Below are positions 8,811-16,860 of a stretch of DNA of 35,958 bases, one piece after another. The DNA is taken from contig JBKHCL010000026.1 in NCBI GenBank assembly GCA_046541875.1, positions 1 to 35,958 on the forward strand, read 5' to 3'. The position numbers and the translations under genes are program-made. The notes beneath the pieces were generated by a model. That model was not told the origin of the DNA. It was given only the letters and a program-made list of their open reading frames with translations, and searched no databases. Position 1 is the first letter of the stretch, and each line of letters starts with the position of its first letter. This stretch comes from CAZFPT01 sp046541875 (GTDB lineage Bacteria; Planctomycetota; Phycisphaerae; SM23-33).

Positions 8811-9293
8811 CTACACCACCGAGCGGTTTTCGTCCTCGTGGCTGCCATGCTCGGCCTGGGTGCGGTTTTCGTCCTGACGACGATGGTTGATGCCCAGCTT
8901 CGCCTCGTACAGACGGTAGACGTCCTCCGGCGTGAGCCCGAGAATCTGGCAGATACTCACCCAGAAAAACAGCATGTCCGTCGCCTCGACGCGGGCGTTC
9001 TGGAGGTCCTGCAACTCGTACTGCCGCCCCTCCTTCGCCTCGCGATACCAGTGCTTCCAGGAGAGACAGTCCTGCAGCTCGTGGCATTCGGAGACCAACG
9101 CGTCGAGGTAGTTCTTCAATGCCCGGCCCGCCTGGACGCGGGCGTCGGTGTCGGCCTGCGATTCGTCGGCAGAGTCGGCCTTGTTGAGGGCATCGCCCAG
9201 GGCGAGAGTGTCGAACCCCGCGCGGGCGTTGAGCTTGGCCTGCAGCGGCCAGATGTCTTCCAATGAGTCGATGGGCTTCTCGGCGTCGGGCAT
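8811..9293 (-). CDS. dUTPase-like / MazG-superfamily NTP pyrophosphatase
   Basis: All-alpha NTP pyrophosphatase of the dimeric dUTPase/MazG superfamily, 160 residues, which hydrolyses (d)NTPs to monophosphate and pyrophosphate. The magnesium-binding pattern is visible: E69-x-x-E72 in the first helix pair, the aromatic SWKHWYREAK segment, then E103-x-x-D106 in VEATDMLFFW. The segment ELQDCLSWKHW followed by ATDMLFFWVSICQILGL is closest in feel to the dUTPase_2 family, so dUTP is the favoured substrate, but this is not certain. The C-terminal 25 residues are charged and probably disordered. The ATG at 9293 has GGAG 6 bases upstream. A longer frame on this strand runs to 10649 through asnB but is an antisense shadow. 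It diverges from asnB across a shared symmetric promoter. Confidence 0.78.
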   Translation of the reverse strand: MPDAEKPIDSLEDIWPLQAKLNARAGFDTLALGDALNKADSADESQADTDARVQAGRALKNYLDALVSECHELQDCLSWKHWYREAKEGRQYELQDLQNARVEATDMLFFWVSICQILGLTPEDVYRLYEAKLGINHRRQDENRTQAEHGSHEDENRSVV

Positions 9294-9320
9294 GCGGGCT
9301 CCGTGTTTCGTGTCAGCGGG

Positions 9321-9349
9321 ATTGTACCGTCCCCCCGGCGGCCATACAA
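9321..9349 (-). promoter_or_regulatory. Promoter of the dUTPase-like gene, overlapping that of asnB
   Basis: Leftward -35 TTGTAT (9349-9344), 17-base spacer and -10 TACAAT (9326-9321). The predicted start gives a leader of about 20 bases containing GGAG before the ATG at 9293. Its -35 lies on the asnB -10 and its -10 lies on the asnB -35. Confidence 0.55.
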
Positions 9350-9350
9350 T
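9322..9350 (+). promoter_or_regulatory. Promoter of asnB, leaderless geometry
   Basis: Rightward -35 TTGTAC (9322-9327), 17-base spacer and -10 TACAAT (9345-9350). The ATG at 9357 begins 6 bases after the -10, so the predicted transcript starts at the initiation codon. There is no Shine-Dalgarno sequence. Confidence 0.58.
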
Positions 9351-9356
9351 CACGAC

Positions 9357-11243
9357 ATGTGCGGCTTTGCCGGTGAGTTCATCCTGCCCCACGCGCCCGA
9401 CCAGCGGGCGTCGCTGGAGGTCGTTGGGGCGATGGCGTCCCGCCTGATCCATCGCGGCCCGGATGAGGCGGGCGAGTGGCTCTCGCCGGATGGCAGGTGC
9501 GCACTTGGGTTCCGACGATTGAGTGTGATCGACCCGGCCGGCAGCCATCAGCCGATGGTCTCGCAGGATGGCCAATCGGCGCTGGCGTACAACGGGGAGA
9601 TTTACAACTTCCGTCAGCTGCGGGAGGAACTCGTCTCGGCCGGCGCATCCTTTTATACCTCCGGCGATACCGAGGTCCTGCTGCAACTCTGCCGCCACCA
9701 CGCACCGCGGGAAGCATTGCAGCGGACCAACGGCATGTTCGCATTCGCGTACTACGATGCCACCGCGGGCTCGCTGCTGCTGGGGCGCGACCGCGTGGGG
9801 CAAAAGCCGCTCTGGTACGCCCCGTTGGCCGACCGGATCCTCTTCGCCTCCGAGGCCAAGGCCCTCCTGGCGCATCCCCTGGTGACCGCCGAGATGGATC
9901 GATCCGTCGTACCTGCTTACCTGTGCATGGGTTACATCCCCTCTCCCAAGTCCGCTTGGCGGGGGATTCTCAAGCTGCCGCCCGGACATTTCAGCTTGGC
10001 CTGCGATCGGTTGGGCATGCCTCAGCGGTGGTATTCCCTGCCGGTGAGCGAAGGAGGGCACCCCCCCACCGATGCACAACTCCGCAAGACGATCGCCCGG
10101 GCCGTCGCCGATCGGCTGATCGCCGACGTCCCCGTGGGCACGCTGCTCAGCGGAGGGATCGACTCGGCCATCGTGACGGCGATGGCGGCCGACGCGGTGG
10201 GCGATCCCCGTGAGATCCGCGCGTTTACCGCCTGCTTTGACGACCCGCGCTACGATGAGCGCCGGCGCGCCACGGCCACCGCTGGTCTGCTCGGCGTAAC
10301 GCACAACCTTCTGCAAGTGCCTTCTCCACGGCCGGATACCATTCTGGACATGATCGGTCATTGCGACGAGCCGTTCGCTGATTCCAGCGTCATTCCGACC
10401 TGGCTGATCTGTCGGGAGACCTCCGGCGAGGTGACGGTGGCCCTCTGCGGCGACGGCGGCGACGAGGTCTTCAGCGGCTATGATCGCTACCGGGCTATGC
10501 ATCTGGCCCAGCACCTCCGCCCCTGGCAATATGCGCTGGCCAGACTGGCTGCGACGGTTATCGGACCCTTCGCGTCCCAACACCCCCGCTCGCGGGGTAG
10601 ACGGCTGGTGCGATTCGCCGAAGGACTCCCGTATCCGCCTGCCATGCAATACTTTGCGTATCGATCTCTACTGAATGCCGATCGGCTGACCCAGCTGGTT
10701 CGCCCGGAGTTTCTGGATTCTCCCGGGACGGTCGATCCGCTGGACTGGTTCTGCAGCCTCTATGAACAACAGGGCGCGCCGGAGGAGGCGGAAAATGCCC
10801 GTCGGATGGATTTCGCGACCTACCTGCCGGATGACCTGCTGGTGAAGGCGGACCTCGCCTCGATGAAGGCTTCGCTTGAGCTTCGTGCCCCCCTGCTGGA
10901 TCATCGCGTTGTGGAGGCGGCATCTCACTTGCCCGTGAGTGAGCTCATCCAGGGCCGACGTGGAAAGGCGGTGCTGCGAAGGCTCTTCGCCGACAAATTA
11001 CCGGACGAGGTGCTGACAGGAGCCAAGAAGGGTTTTGGCGTGCCCCTCGCGGCCTGGTTGAGAGGCGATCTCGCACCCTTGGTGCACGAACTGGTGCTGG
11101 ACACGGATTTTACGGATTCAGCAGGGTTACGGCCGGAGGCAGTAGCAGGCATTGCCGGCGAACATCTGGCTGGCCGACGCGATCACAGCCAGCTCCTATG
11201 GGCCCTCCTGGTCCTTGCCCGCTGGATGCAAAAGAACGGCTGA
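9357..11243 (+). CDS. asnB: Asparagine synthase (glutamine-hydrolysing)
   Basis: Class-II glutamine amidotransferase joined to an ATP-dependent asparagine synthetase domain, 628 residues. It makes asparagine from aspartate, glutamine and ATP, or amidates a surface or metabolite substrate in some paralogues. Cys2 (MCGFAG) is the glutaminase nucleophile, exposed after Met removal, and RLIHRGPDE and YNGEIYN are family motifs. The synthetase PP-loop is SGGIDS at residues 265-270, followed by CGDGGDEVFSGYDRY. The ATG at 9357 is fixed by the need for Cys2; an ATG 54 bases upstream would bury it. The context (dUTPase-like gene, parS sites) does not point to a special substrate, so a housekeeping role is assumed. 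The three parS sites follow its stop. Confidence 0.92.
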   Translation: MCGFAGEFILPHAPDQRASLEVVGAMASRLIHRGPDEAGEWLSPDGRCALGFRRLSVIDPAGSHQPMVSQDGQSALAYNGEIYNFRQLREELVSAGASFYTSGDTEVLLQLCRHHAPREALQRTNGMFAFAYYDATAGSLLLGRDRVGQKPLWYAPLADRILFASEAKALLAHPLVTAEMDRSVVPAYLCMGYIPSPKSAWRGILKLPPGHFSLACDRLGMPQRWYSLPVSEGGHPPTDAQLRKTIARAVADRLIADVPVGTLLSGGIDSAIVTAMAADAVGDPREIRAFTACFDDPRYDERRRATATAGLLGVTHNLLQVPSPRPDTILDMIGHCDEPFADSSVIPTWLICRETSGEVTVALCGDGGDEVFSGYDRYRAMHLAQHLRPWQYALARLAATVIGPFASQHPRSRGRRLVRFAEGLPYPPAMQYFAYRSLLNADRLTQLVRPEFLDSPGTVDPLDWFCSLYEQQGAPEEAENARRMDFATYLPDDLLVKADLASMKASLELRAPLLDHRVVEAASHLPVSELIQGRRGKAVLRRLFADKLPDEVLTGAKKGFGVPLAAWLRGDLAPLVHELVLDTDFTDSAGLRPEAVAGIAGEHLAGRRDHSQLLWALLVLARWMQKNG

Positions 11244-11292
11244 CTTCTGTCTCTATCTGAGCTCGTGTAAATAGGACGGTCATTTTTCGATA

Positions 11293-11308
11293 TGTTCCAC
11301 GTGGAACA
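11293..11308. promoter_or_regulatory. parS: parS site 1 (ParB-binding centromere)
   Basis: Perfect 16-base palindrome TGTTCCACGTGGAACA, matching the widely conserved chromosomal parS consensus (TGTTNCACGTGNAACA). It lies between asnB and parB. ParB CTPase loads here and spreads to form the partition complex. Confidence 0.92.
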
Positions 11309-11335
11309 GCCATTCTTTGTTGATTCGCATATCTT

Positions 11336-11351
11336 CGTTCCACGTGGAACG
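11336..11351. promoter_or_regulatory. parS: parS site 2
   Basis: Palindrome CGTTCCACGTGGAACG. The central 14 bases are identical to site 1 and the outer pair is changed symmetrically from T/A to C/G. Its centre is 43 bases from that of site 1. Confidence 0.9.
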
Positions 11352-11443
11352 GTGCTTCTCATAACGTCATTGACCTCGCAACGAAATTCTTCGTTTCATG
11401 TTGAGAAATGATCGTTGCATTGGTTCGCTGGTCGGATATTCTA

Positions 11444-11459
11444 TGTTCCACGTGGAACG
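11444..11459. promoter_or_regulatory. parS: parS site 3, in the parB leader
   Basis: TGTTCCACGTGGAACG, one outer base from perfect symmetry, 38 bases before the parB ATG. It overlaps a weak -10-like TATGTT (11442-11447), so ParB binding could also repress its own gene. The autoregulation is inference. Confidence 0.9.
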
Positions 11460-11497
11460 CACCATTTTCTGCCTGGTCCTTATGGAAGGAGCCGGAC

Positions 11498-12502
11498 ATG
11501 GCCAAGCAAGGCAAGCCTGCACGCAAAGCAAGACTCGGAAGGGGGCTTTCCAGCCTTATTGTCTCCTCGACTTCCCCGGAATCCGAAGAAGGGCAGTTTG
11601 AGCCCGATGACTCCCCTTCGGAGGCCCAAACGCCCCCGGCAGCGTCTGAACCGTCTGAGGCATCGGCCACGGCTGATGCGAAGGGCAGTCCTGCAGAGAT
11701 TCCGGCTGAGGACATCTCGCCGAACCCCTATCAGCCGCGACGCCAATTCCCTGAGGCCGAGCTGGCTGAACTTCGCGAGAGCATTCGGCAGCAGGGCATT
11801 CTTCAGCCGTTGATTGTTTCGCCGGCAACCGGGCAGTCGGAGACGCCCTATGTGCTGGTAGCCGGCGAGCGTCGGCTGCGGGCGGCGAAGGCGGCAGGGC
11901 TGGAGACGGTTCCGTGCATCATTCGTGATGCCGATTCCCGTCAGATGGCTGAATGGGCACTGATCGAGAACCTCCAGCGGTCCGACCTGGATCCGATCGA
12001 ACGGGCAGAGGGCTATCAGCACTACATCGACCGCTTCGCGCTGTCGACGGCGGAAGCGGCGGAACGTCTGGGTCAGGCGAGATCCACCGTTGCCAACCAC
12101 TTACGGCTGTTGGAATTGTGTGACGATGTCCGCCGGCTCATCTCGCAGGGCATGTTAACGTTCGGACACGCCAAGGTGCTTGCCGGCGTGCGTGATCCTG
12201 AGCTGCAAATGCTTCTGGCCAAACGGGTTGTCGCCAAGGGGCTGAGCGTACGTGCGTTGGAGGAGGCTTTGCAGCAGGCCCAGGGTGAGAACTCGGCCAA
12301 GGAGAAGTCCTCAGCCGGGCCGCAGAGCAAGCCGCCCTACGTGAGGGACCTTGAGGAGAAGCTCACCCACACCGTTGGCACGCGGGTAGCCATCTTGCCT
12401 GGACGGGCCAAGCATACCGGCAGGATCGTGGTGGAATACTACAGTCTGGACGATTTCGACCGCATCGCGGAATCTCTAGGCTGGCAGGGCGAAGAGGCCT
12501 GA
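11498..12502 (+). CDS. parB: Chromosome partitioning protein ParB
   Basis: ParB/Spo0J-type CTPase clamp, 334 residues, binding parS and acting with ParA and SMC in chromosome segregation. The N-terminus RLGRGLSSLI is the usual ParA-interacting peptide. The ParB/Sulfiredoxin domain follows, with NPYQPRRQF, the CTP-binding AGERRLRAA motif (A122-A130) and ENLQRSDLDPIERA. A helix-turn-helix domain (TAEAAERLGQARSTVANHLRLL) reads parS, and a C-terminal dimerisation domain ends the protein. The start at 11498 is supported by AAGGAG 6 bases upstream; the frame extends 30 codons further but that part lacks homology and overlaps parS site 3. No parA is adjacent, which is unusual for chromosomal parB. 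It converges on a response-regulator gene. Confidence 0.95.
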   Translation: MAKQGKPARKARLGRGLSSLIVSSTSPESEEGQFEPDDSPSEAQTPPAASEPSEASATADAKGSPAEIPAEDISPNPYQPRRQFPEAELAELRESIRQQGILQPLIVSPATGQSETPYVLVAGERRLRAAKAAGLETVPCIIRDADSRQMAEWALIENLQRSDLDPIERAEGYQHYIDRFALSTAEAAERLGQARSTVANHLRLLELCDDVRRLISQGMLTFGHAKVLAGVRDPELQMLLAKRVVAKGLSVRALEEALQQAQGENSAKEKSSAGPQSKPPYVRDLEEKLTHTVGTRVAILPGRAKHTGRIVVEYYSLDDFDRIAESLGWQGEEA

Positions 12503-12612
12503 GGCCGGCGCGCCGGAACATGGGCGACGGAAAAAGGGCCGACCTGTGACACGCAGGCCTTCGATCGATGTTTCTGCCCTCACGGCAGGTCCGATAATGC
12601 AGCGGTTCCTGC
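12503..12612. other. Convergent intergenic region between parB and the response regulator
   Basis: It contains a 12-base perfect palindrome CCGGCGCGCCGG (12505-12516) and a short hairpin CTGCC-N5-GGCAG (12574-12588). Neither is followed by a T tract on either strand, so there is no convincing intrinsic terminator. Confidence 0.4.
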
Positions 12613-12990
12613 TCAGGCGGCCTTGAGCGCTTGGTGGACTGTAACCAGTAACTGCTGTATTTCAAAGGGCTTATACAGAAGTGCGTAGGCTCCGAGCTGC
12701 TTGGAGATCTGTACGACGCGTTCGCTCTTATCGCCGGTAAGGTAGATCACCGGGGCGGCGACATGGGCCGCCTGCTGGAGGCGCTGCTGGACGGTGAACC
12801 CGTCGCCACAGGGCATGTTGATATCAAGGATGATCAAGTCCGGCCGGGCCGTCATCGCCTGTTGCAGGGCGTGGTAGGAATCGCTGCCGCAGACCACGTT
12901 AAACCCGGCGTTCTTGAAGCGGATCGCCAGCGCCTGCACCAGCGCCAGGTCGTCATCGGCGATCAGAATGGTCTTGGTCCTCTGGTCCAT
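12613..12990 (-). CDS. Single-domain response regulator (CheY-like receiver)
   Basis: Stand-alone receiver domain of 125 residues with no output domain. The acidic triplet near the N-terminus (ADDD, residues 11-14), the phospho-acceptor Asp in LIILDINMP (about residue 55), the switch Thr in YLTGD and the conserved Lys in YKPFE are all present, so it should accept phosphate. It would signal by protein contact, like CheY or a phosphorelay intermediate. The start is supported by GGAGG and AGGG just upstream on the minus strand. No histidine kinase gene is near, so its partner is elsewhere. Confidence 0.88.
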   Translation of the reverse strand: MDQRTKTILIADDDLALVQALAIRFKNAGFNVVCGSDSYHALQQAMTARPDLIILDINMPCGDGFTVQQRLQQAAHVAAPVIYLTGDKSERVVQISKQLGAYALLYKPFEIQQLLVTVHQALKAA

Positions 12991-13251
12991 ATCCCTGCCT
13001 CCGCCCGGGGGCGTTCGTGGAATGGGCGCCGTGTCTTCTGCGTCAGCCCGGATATGTTATCGGCCGGTGGGCCCGGATCGTTTAACAATTGATGCGGGCC
13101 GGCCTTTTTGGAGGCACTTGGGTTGGCCTGAGGCGAGCGGGATCTACACATGCAGTCCGCCAGTGACCACCGGCGGACCGTCGGCAGGGGGATATCGATG
13201 CCGGGGCACACACGCAGCCCCGTCTGGGCGAAATTCGACGGAACGGGCCTG
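12991..13251. other. Intergenic region, no gene recognised
   Basis: About 260 bases upstream of the response regulator and downstream of the next minus-strand gene. It contains a hairpin TCCGCC-N10-GGCGGA (13156-13177) without a T tract. Nothing resembling a tRNA or a coding region was found. Confidence 0.4.
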
Positions 13252-13740
13252 TTATTCCTCGTGTTCTGGCACCTCGGCCGACCGCACCTGCTCGGCGGCG
13301 GGGTCGTGGTCGGTCGCCGGATTCCTTTTCCGCGCGACATGCCGATAGACCAGCGAGAGCAACACGACGCCGGCACCGATGGCGCCGACGACGGCCCAGA
13401 GCATGGGTCCCAAATCGGGAACCAGGGCGATGATGCCCAGTGCCAGGGCGCAGGCCCCCACGAGCGTTCCCGCTGCCAGCGGGGTGTATTGCACCGCCCC
13501 TCCGCCCACGGGAGCAACGTCCGATTCCTCGTCGACCTGCCTGTCTCTGCGGGCCTCCTTGAGGCTGGAGTGCAGCAGCAGTGCCGACCAGGCGAGGATC
13601 ACCACCACCGCGCCGAACATCGCAGCGCGGTAGACGATGCTCTCCTCGTGCAGGATCATCGGGGCTGTGACGATCAGCACGAGAAACGAGATCCACGCCA
13701 TCAGCACCCAGGGCTGTTCTTTGGGCCTTTTCTTCTCCAT
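13252..13740 (-). CDS. Small membrane protein with four predicted helices, function unknown
   Basis: Not recognised. The 162-residue product has four hydrophobic segments: WVLMAWISFLVLIVTAPMIL, AAMFGAVVVILAWSALLL, LAAGTLVGACALALGIIAL and LWAVVGAIGAGVVLLSLV. A charged cytoplasmic loop (EARRDRQVDEESD) separates pairs 1-2 and 3-4, and a charged tail follows. The start at 13740 is chosen because AAAGGAC lies about 11 bases upstream and the N-terminus MEKKRPKEQPW is a normal basic lead. The same frame continues upstream but that part has no membrane-protein character. It diverges from xylulokinase, though nothing ties it to sugar uptake. Confidence 0.65.
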   Translation of the reverse strand: MEKKRPKEQPWVLMAWISFLVLIVTAPMILHEESIVYRAAMFGAVVVILAWSALLLHSSLKEARRDRQVDEESDVAPVGGGAVQYTPLAAGTLVGACALALGIIALVPDLGPMLWAVVGAIGAGVVLLSLVYRHVARKRNPATDHDPAAEQVRSAEVPEHEE

Positions 13741-13903
13741 GGAGCGACACGTCCTTTCTATGATACACGATAGTGCGCAACCCCGCGAAGGGCAAGAACC
13801 TCGTGGCCTCGCGGAGCAATTCCTTGCATCCTGCCGACCGGGCTGATTCAATCGCAGGTCCCGTCTGGATATCAACACGACTGCTACCGCGAAAGGGACG
13901 GCT

Positions 13904-15430
13904 ATGAAGTATTTTCTTGGAATCGACATCGGAACCTCGGGCACCAAGTCGCTGATCATGGACGCCAAGGCCCGCGTGGTCGCCACGGCCACCGCCGAGC
14001 ATCCCAGCTACGCACCCCAGCCCGGCTGGAGCGAGCAGGAACCCGACGACTGGTGGGGTTCGACGGTCAAGAGCGTCCGCGAGGTGCTCAAGAGGTCCAA
14101 AGTCGACGGCAAGCAGGTCGCGGGCGTGGGGCTTTCCGGCCAAATGCACGGGCTGGTGATTACCGACGAGGCGGGCACGCCGTTGCGGCCGAGCCTGATC
14201 TGGAACGATCAGCGAACCGCGGAGGAGGCAGCCCTGATCGAGGAGGCCGTCGGCGGCAAGAAGAAGCTCATCCGCCTGGTGGGCAACGTGGCGATGACGT
14301 CATTCACGCTCACCAAGCTGCTGTGGGTCAAGCGCAACGAGCCGAAGGTGTACGAGAAGATCAAGCACTTCCTGCTGCCCAAGGACTACGTGCGGCTGCG
14401 GATGACCGGCGAGTACGTCGGCGAGGTTTCGGACATGTCCGGGACGCTCATGCTCAACCAGAAGACACGGGACTGGTCGCCGAAGATCCTGGAAACCTTC
14501 GAGATCGACCGGGACATCCTGCCGCCGGTGGTGGAATCGCACGAGGTGACCGGCACACTGTCGGCCGACGCTGCCAAGGCGTTGCGACTGGCCAAGGGCA
14601 CGCCGGTGGTTGGCGGCGGGGGCGATCAACCCGCCGGGGCGGTGGGCAACGGCGTGGTGCGCAACGGGCTGACCAGTGCGACGATGGGCACCAGCGGGGT
14701 GGTGTATACCCACTCGAAGGAGTACAAGACCGACCCCGCCAGCCGGGTCAACACGTTCTGCTCGTGCGTGGACGGGGAGTATTGCATGTTCGGCTGCGTG
14801 ATGGCGGCAGGGGGAAGCTTCCAGTGGTACCGCAACGTGCTGGGCGAAGCCGAGATGCGATCCGCCAAGCGCAAGAAGGTGGACCCCTACGAACTGCTCA
14901 CGGCGATGGCGGAAAAAGCGCCGCCCGGCAGCGAGGGTGTGTTCTGGCTGCCGTACCTGACCGGTGAACGGACGCCCCACGCCGACCCCAACGCCCGGGC
15001 CTGCTGGATCGGGATCAACTCGCGGACGACCAAGGCGGAGCTGATCCGCTCGCTGATGGAGGGGGTGACCTTCGGCATGAACGACGCGGTGACCATCCTG
15101 GAGAAGACCGGCGCGCCGATTCGCGAGGTGCGTCTCTCCGGCGGCGGGGCGCGCAGCGAGTTCTGGCGACAGCTCCAGGCGGACATCTATGGCAAGCGGT
15201 GCGTGACGATCAACTCCGAGGAAGGTCCGGGCTACGGCGTGGCGATCCTCGCTGCGGTCGGGACCGGGCACTATTCCTCCGTGCCGCAGGCCTGCAAGGA
15301 AGCGGTGAGCATCACGCGGACGATCAAGCCGCGGGCCAGGCAGCGCCGCGAATACCGGAAACTCTACGAACAATACACCCGACTCTATCCGGCGCTGGCC
15401 GCCGAATTCGAGCGGATCGCCGCGTTGTAG
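13904..15430 (+). CDS. xylB: Xylulokinase (FGGY kinase)
   Basis: FGGY-family carbohydrate kinase, 508 residues, phosphorylating D-xylulose to xylulose 5-phosphate for the pentose phosphate pathway. The N-terminal ATPase-fold motif DIGTSGTKSLI (from D8), the xylulokinase-like GLSGQMHGLV and LIWNDQRT, and the catalytic-base region GGGGDQPAGAVGNG (D241) are visible. The C-terminal domain has RLSGGGARSEFWRQLQADI, the second FGGY signature. Length and motif order are normal. GAAAGGGAC lies 5-13 bases before the ATG. No xylose isomerase or transporter is adjacent, so it appears to be a lone kinase gene. Another pentulose cannot be excluded. Confidence 0.88.
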   Translation: MKYFLGIDIGTSGTKSLIMDAKARVVATATAEHPSYAPQPGWSEQEPDDWWGSTVKSVREVLKRSKVDGKQVAGVGLSGQMHGLVITDEAGTPLRPSLIWNDQRTAEEAALIEEAVGGKKKLIRLVGNVAMTSFTLTKLLWVKRNEPKVYEKIKHFLLPKDYVRLRMTGEYVGEVSDMSGTLMLNQKTRDWSPKILETFEIDRDILPPVVESHEVTGTLSADAAKALRLAKGTPVVGGGGDQPAGAVGNGVVRNGLTSATMGTSGVVYTHSKEYKTDPASRVNTFCSCVDGEYCMFGCVMAAGGSFQWYRNVLGEAEMRSAKRKKVDPYELLTAMAEKAPPGSEGVFWLPYLTGERTPHADPNARACWIGINSRTTKAELIRSLMEGVTFGMNDAVTILEKTGAPIREVRLSGGGARSEFWRQLQADIYGKRCVTINSEEGPGYGVAILAAVGTGHYSSVPQACKEAVSITRTIKPRARQRREYRKLYEQYTRLYPALAAEFERIAAL

Positions 15431-15534
15431 GCCCGGATCGGAGCATCGATCAGCGCAGCTGCGGGTGAAAGCTGCCTTAGCGCGCGAGGCGTTCCCAGCC
15501 CGAGGCCCGATATTACTGCGCGCGGACCCGGCGC

Positions 15535-16383
15535 CTACAGGCCGAGGTCGATCTTCTCGTCGACGTTGACCACGACGTTTTCGACTTTGCTGAAGTAGGT
15601 TACCTTGACGCGGACCTTCTTGCCCACCAGTTCCTTCTCCAGCCCGAAACTCAGCCCATAGGTTTTCTTTCCGCCCGGGCCGGTGGAGTAGCTGCCCATC
15701 CGGCGTGATTTGACCTCGTTGCCTTCGGTGTCGTGGAAGACGACCGACCGGATCGCCGCAAAGGAGCTGTTGCTCTTGAGGGTCAGGGCTGCTTTGGTGC
15801 GTCCGAAGCTGCTTTCCTTGACGTTTTCGAGCGTCGCGTCGATGGTCCCGAGCTTGACGGCCTCGCCGTCCTTGAGCGTGAACTCGCTCTTTGCGTTCTT
15901 CTCGCCCTTGCCGGCCAGCAGCGTGAAGGTGCCTTTCACCCTGAGTGTCTTTGTCCCGTCGGCGGGGAGCTTCTTGCTGCGGACCGAGAAGAACACCTGG
16001 TTGCCGTCGTCGCTGATGTTGGGGCTGAAGGGCATCCATTTGTTGCCGAACGCCGAGGCCTTCGAGGGTTTGGCGAGGACCGTGCCCTTGTCGTCCGTGA
16101 AGGTCTGGAGTTGCGACTGGTCCTTATCCATTTCGATGAAGTAGCGAGTTCCGCCGTCAATGGCGAAATGCACCGCAGTCCCTCTCGGCAGTCCGAACGC
16201 CATCGACCGGTTGTACTTATCGTTCGGGCGGGGCTTGGCGACGGACAGGCCCGCGACCTCCAGCGTCACGTCGCTGTCGGCCTGGGTGTCGGAGGCGTCC
16301 CGGGCGCCGGCGGGGATGGTCATGACCGTCAACACAGCCCCAACCAGCAGGGCGGCAAGAATCGGAAGCATCGTGCGTTTCAT
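15535..16383 (-). CDS. Secreted protein of unknown function, probably beta-rich
   Basis: Not recognised. The 282-residue product has a clear Sec signal peptide (MKRTMLPILAALLVGAVL, then a likely cleavage near PAGARDA, residues 25-29). The mature part is rich in Thr, Ser, Lys and Val with alternating hydrophobic residues, suggesting beta-sandwich or Ig-like domains. No Cys, lipobox or enzyme motif was seen. AAAGGAC sits 6 bases before the ATG, giving a confident start. It converges with xylB across about 100 bases. A structural or binding role outside the inner membrane is likely, but the function is unknown. Confidence 0.65.
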   Translation of the reverse strand: MKRTMLPILAALLVGAVLTVMTIPAGARDASDTQADSDVTLEVAGLSVAKPRPNDKYNRSMAFGLPRGTAVHFAIDGGTRYFIEMDKDQSQLQTFTDDKGTVLAKPSKASAFGNKWMPFSPNISDDGNQVFFSVRSKKLPADGTKTLRVKGTFTLLAGKGEKNAKSEFTLKDGEAVKLGTIDATLENVKESSFGRTKAALTLKSNSSFAAIRSVVFHDTEGNEVKSRRMGSYSTGPGGKKTYGLSFGLEKELVGKKVRVKVTYFSKVENVVVNVDEKIDLGL

Positions 16384-16437
16384 GGGAATGTCCTTTCTTG
16401 AGCTTGCGGGCGCCGGGGCAAGGGCACCGGTCCGGCG

Positions 16438-16812
16438 CTATTCTATGCGCCCGGGGCAGCAGGGTCCATGGATCGGAAGGGCCAAAACCGATAGCAGCCT
16501 CACGAACGCCGAAACCCCGTCGATTGTTGCCCTATTCATCCAACCCGAGCGGGCCAATGAGGGCGGCGCGGAGCTCGTCGGCCGAGATGCGCCAGCCGAT
16601 GGCAACGACGGCCGACTGGTCGGGCTATACAGATCGATCGCCTTCTGCACACCGACGACGATCTTCTCCTCGTCGCGCAGAAACTCCCTCGCCGAGACGC
16701 CCAGAAGCGACCCGGCGTGACAGCCCACGAAGGGCACCCATGCAATACGGTCGGTCGGCTCGCAGGCAATGGCGCTGCGAACCCGCTGACGTCCGGTCAT
16801 CTCGTTGCTCAT
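16438..16812 (-). pseudogene. Truncated uroporphyrinogen decarboxylase / methyltransferase-like gene remnant
   Basis: The first 60 or so residues (NEMTGRQRVRSAIACEPTDRI..., through EKIVVGVQKAIDLYSP) resemble the N-terminus of the UroD/MtaA/MtbA family, whose members are about 340 residues. After about 16630 the similarity stops and the frame continues as unrelated Ser/Pro/Arg-rich sequence to a stop at 16438. In the adjacent frame the same DNA reads VVAIGWRISADELRAALIGP then a stop, which hints at a frameshift and deletion. The catalytic barrel is absent, so no activity is expected. Possible start ATGs are at 16860, 16824 and 16812. It sits next to the low-G+C nuclease gene. Confidence 0.55.
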
Positions 16813-16860
16813 GGCGGAATCCATCCAAATAAGAGGCACCAGGGGATGCCATCTTGCCAC

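Noticed and set aside
9294..10649. Long minus-strand extension of the dUTPase-like frame through asnB
   Set aside because: It lies antisense to a clear asnB, lacks homology, and the true start at 9293 has a ribosome site and promoter.
12505..12516. 12-base perfect palindrome CCGGCGCGCCGG as a terminator or operator
   Set aside because: It has no loop and no T tract and lies after a stop between convergent genes; a chance GC-rich palindrome is enough to explain it.
13156..13177. Hairpin as an RNA gene or riboswitch
   Set aside because: Only a single 6-base stem is present, with no T tract and no conserved structure recognised.
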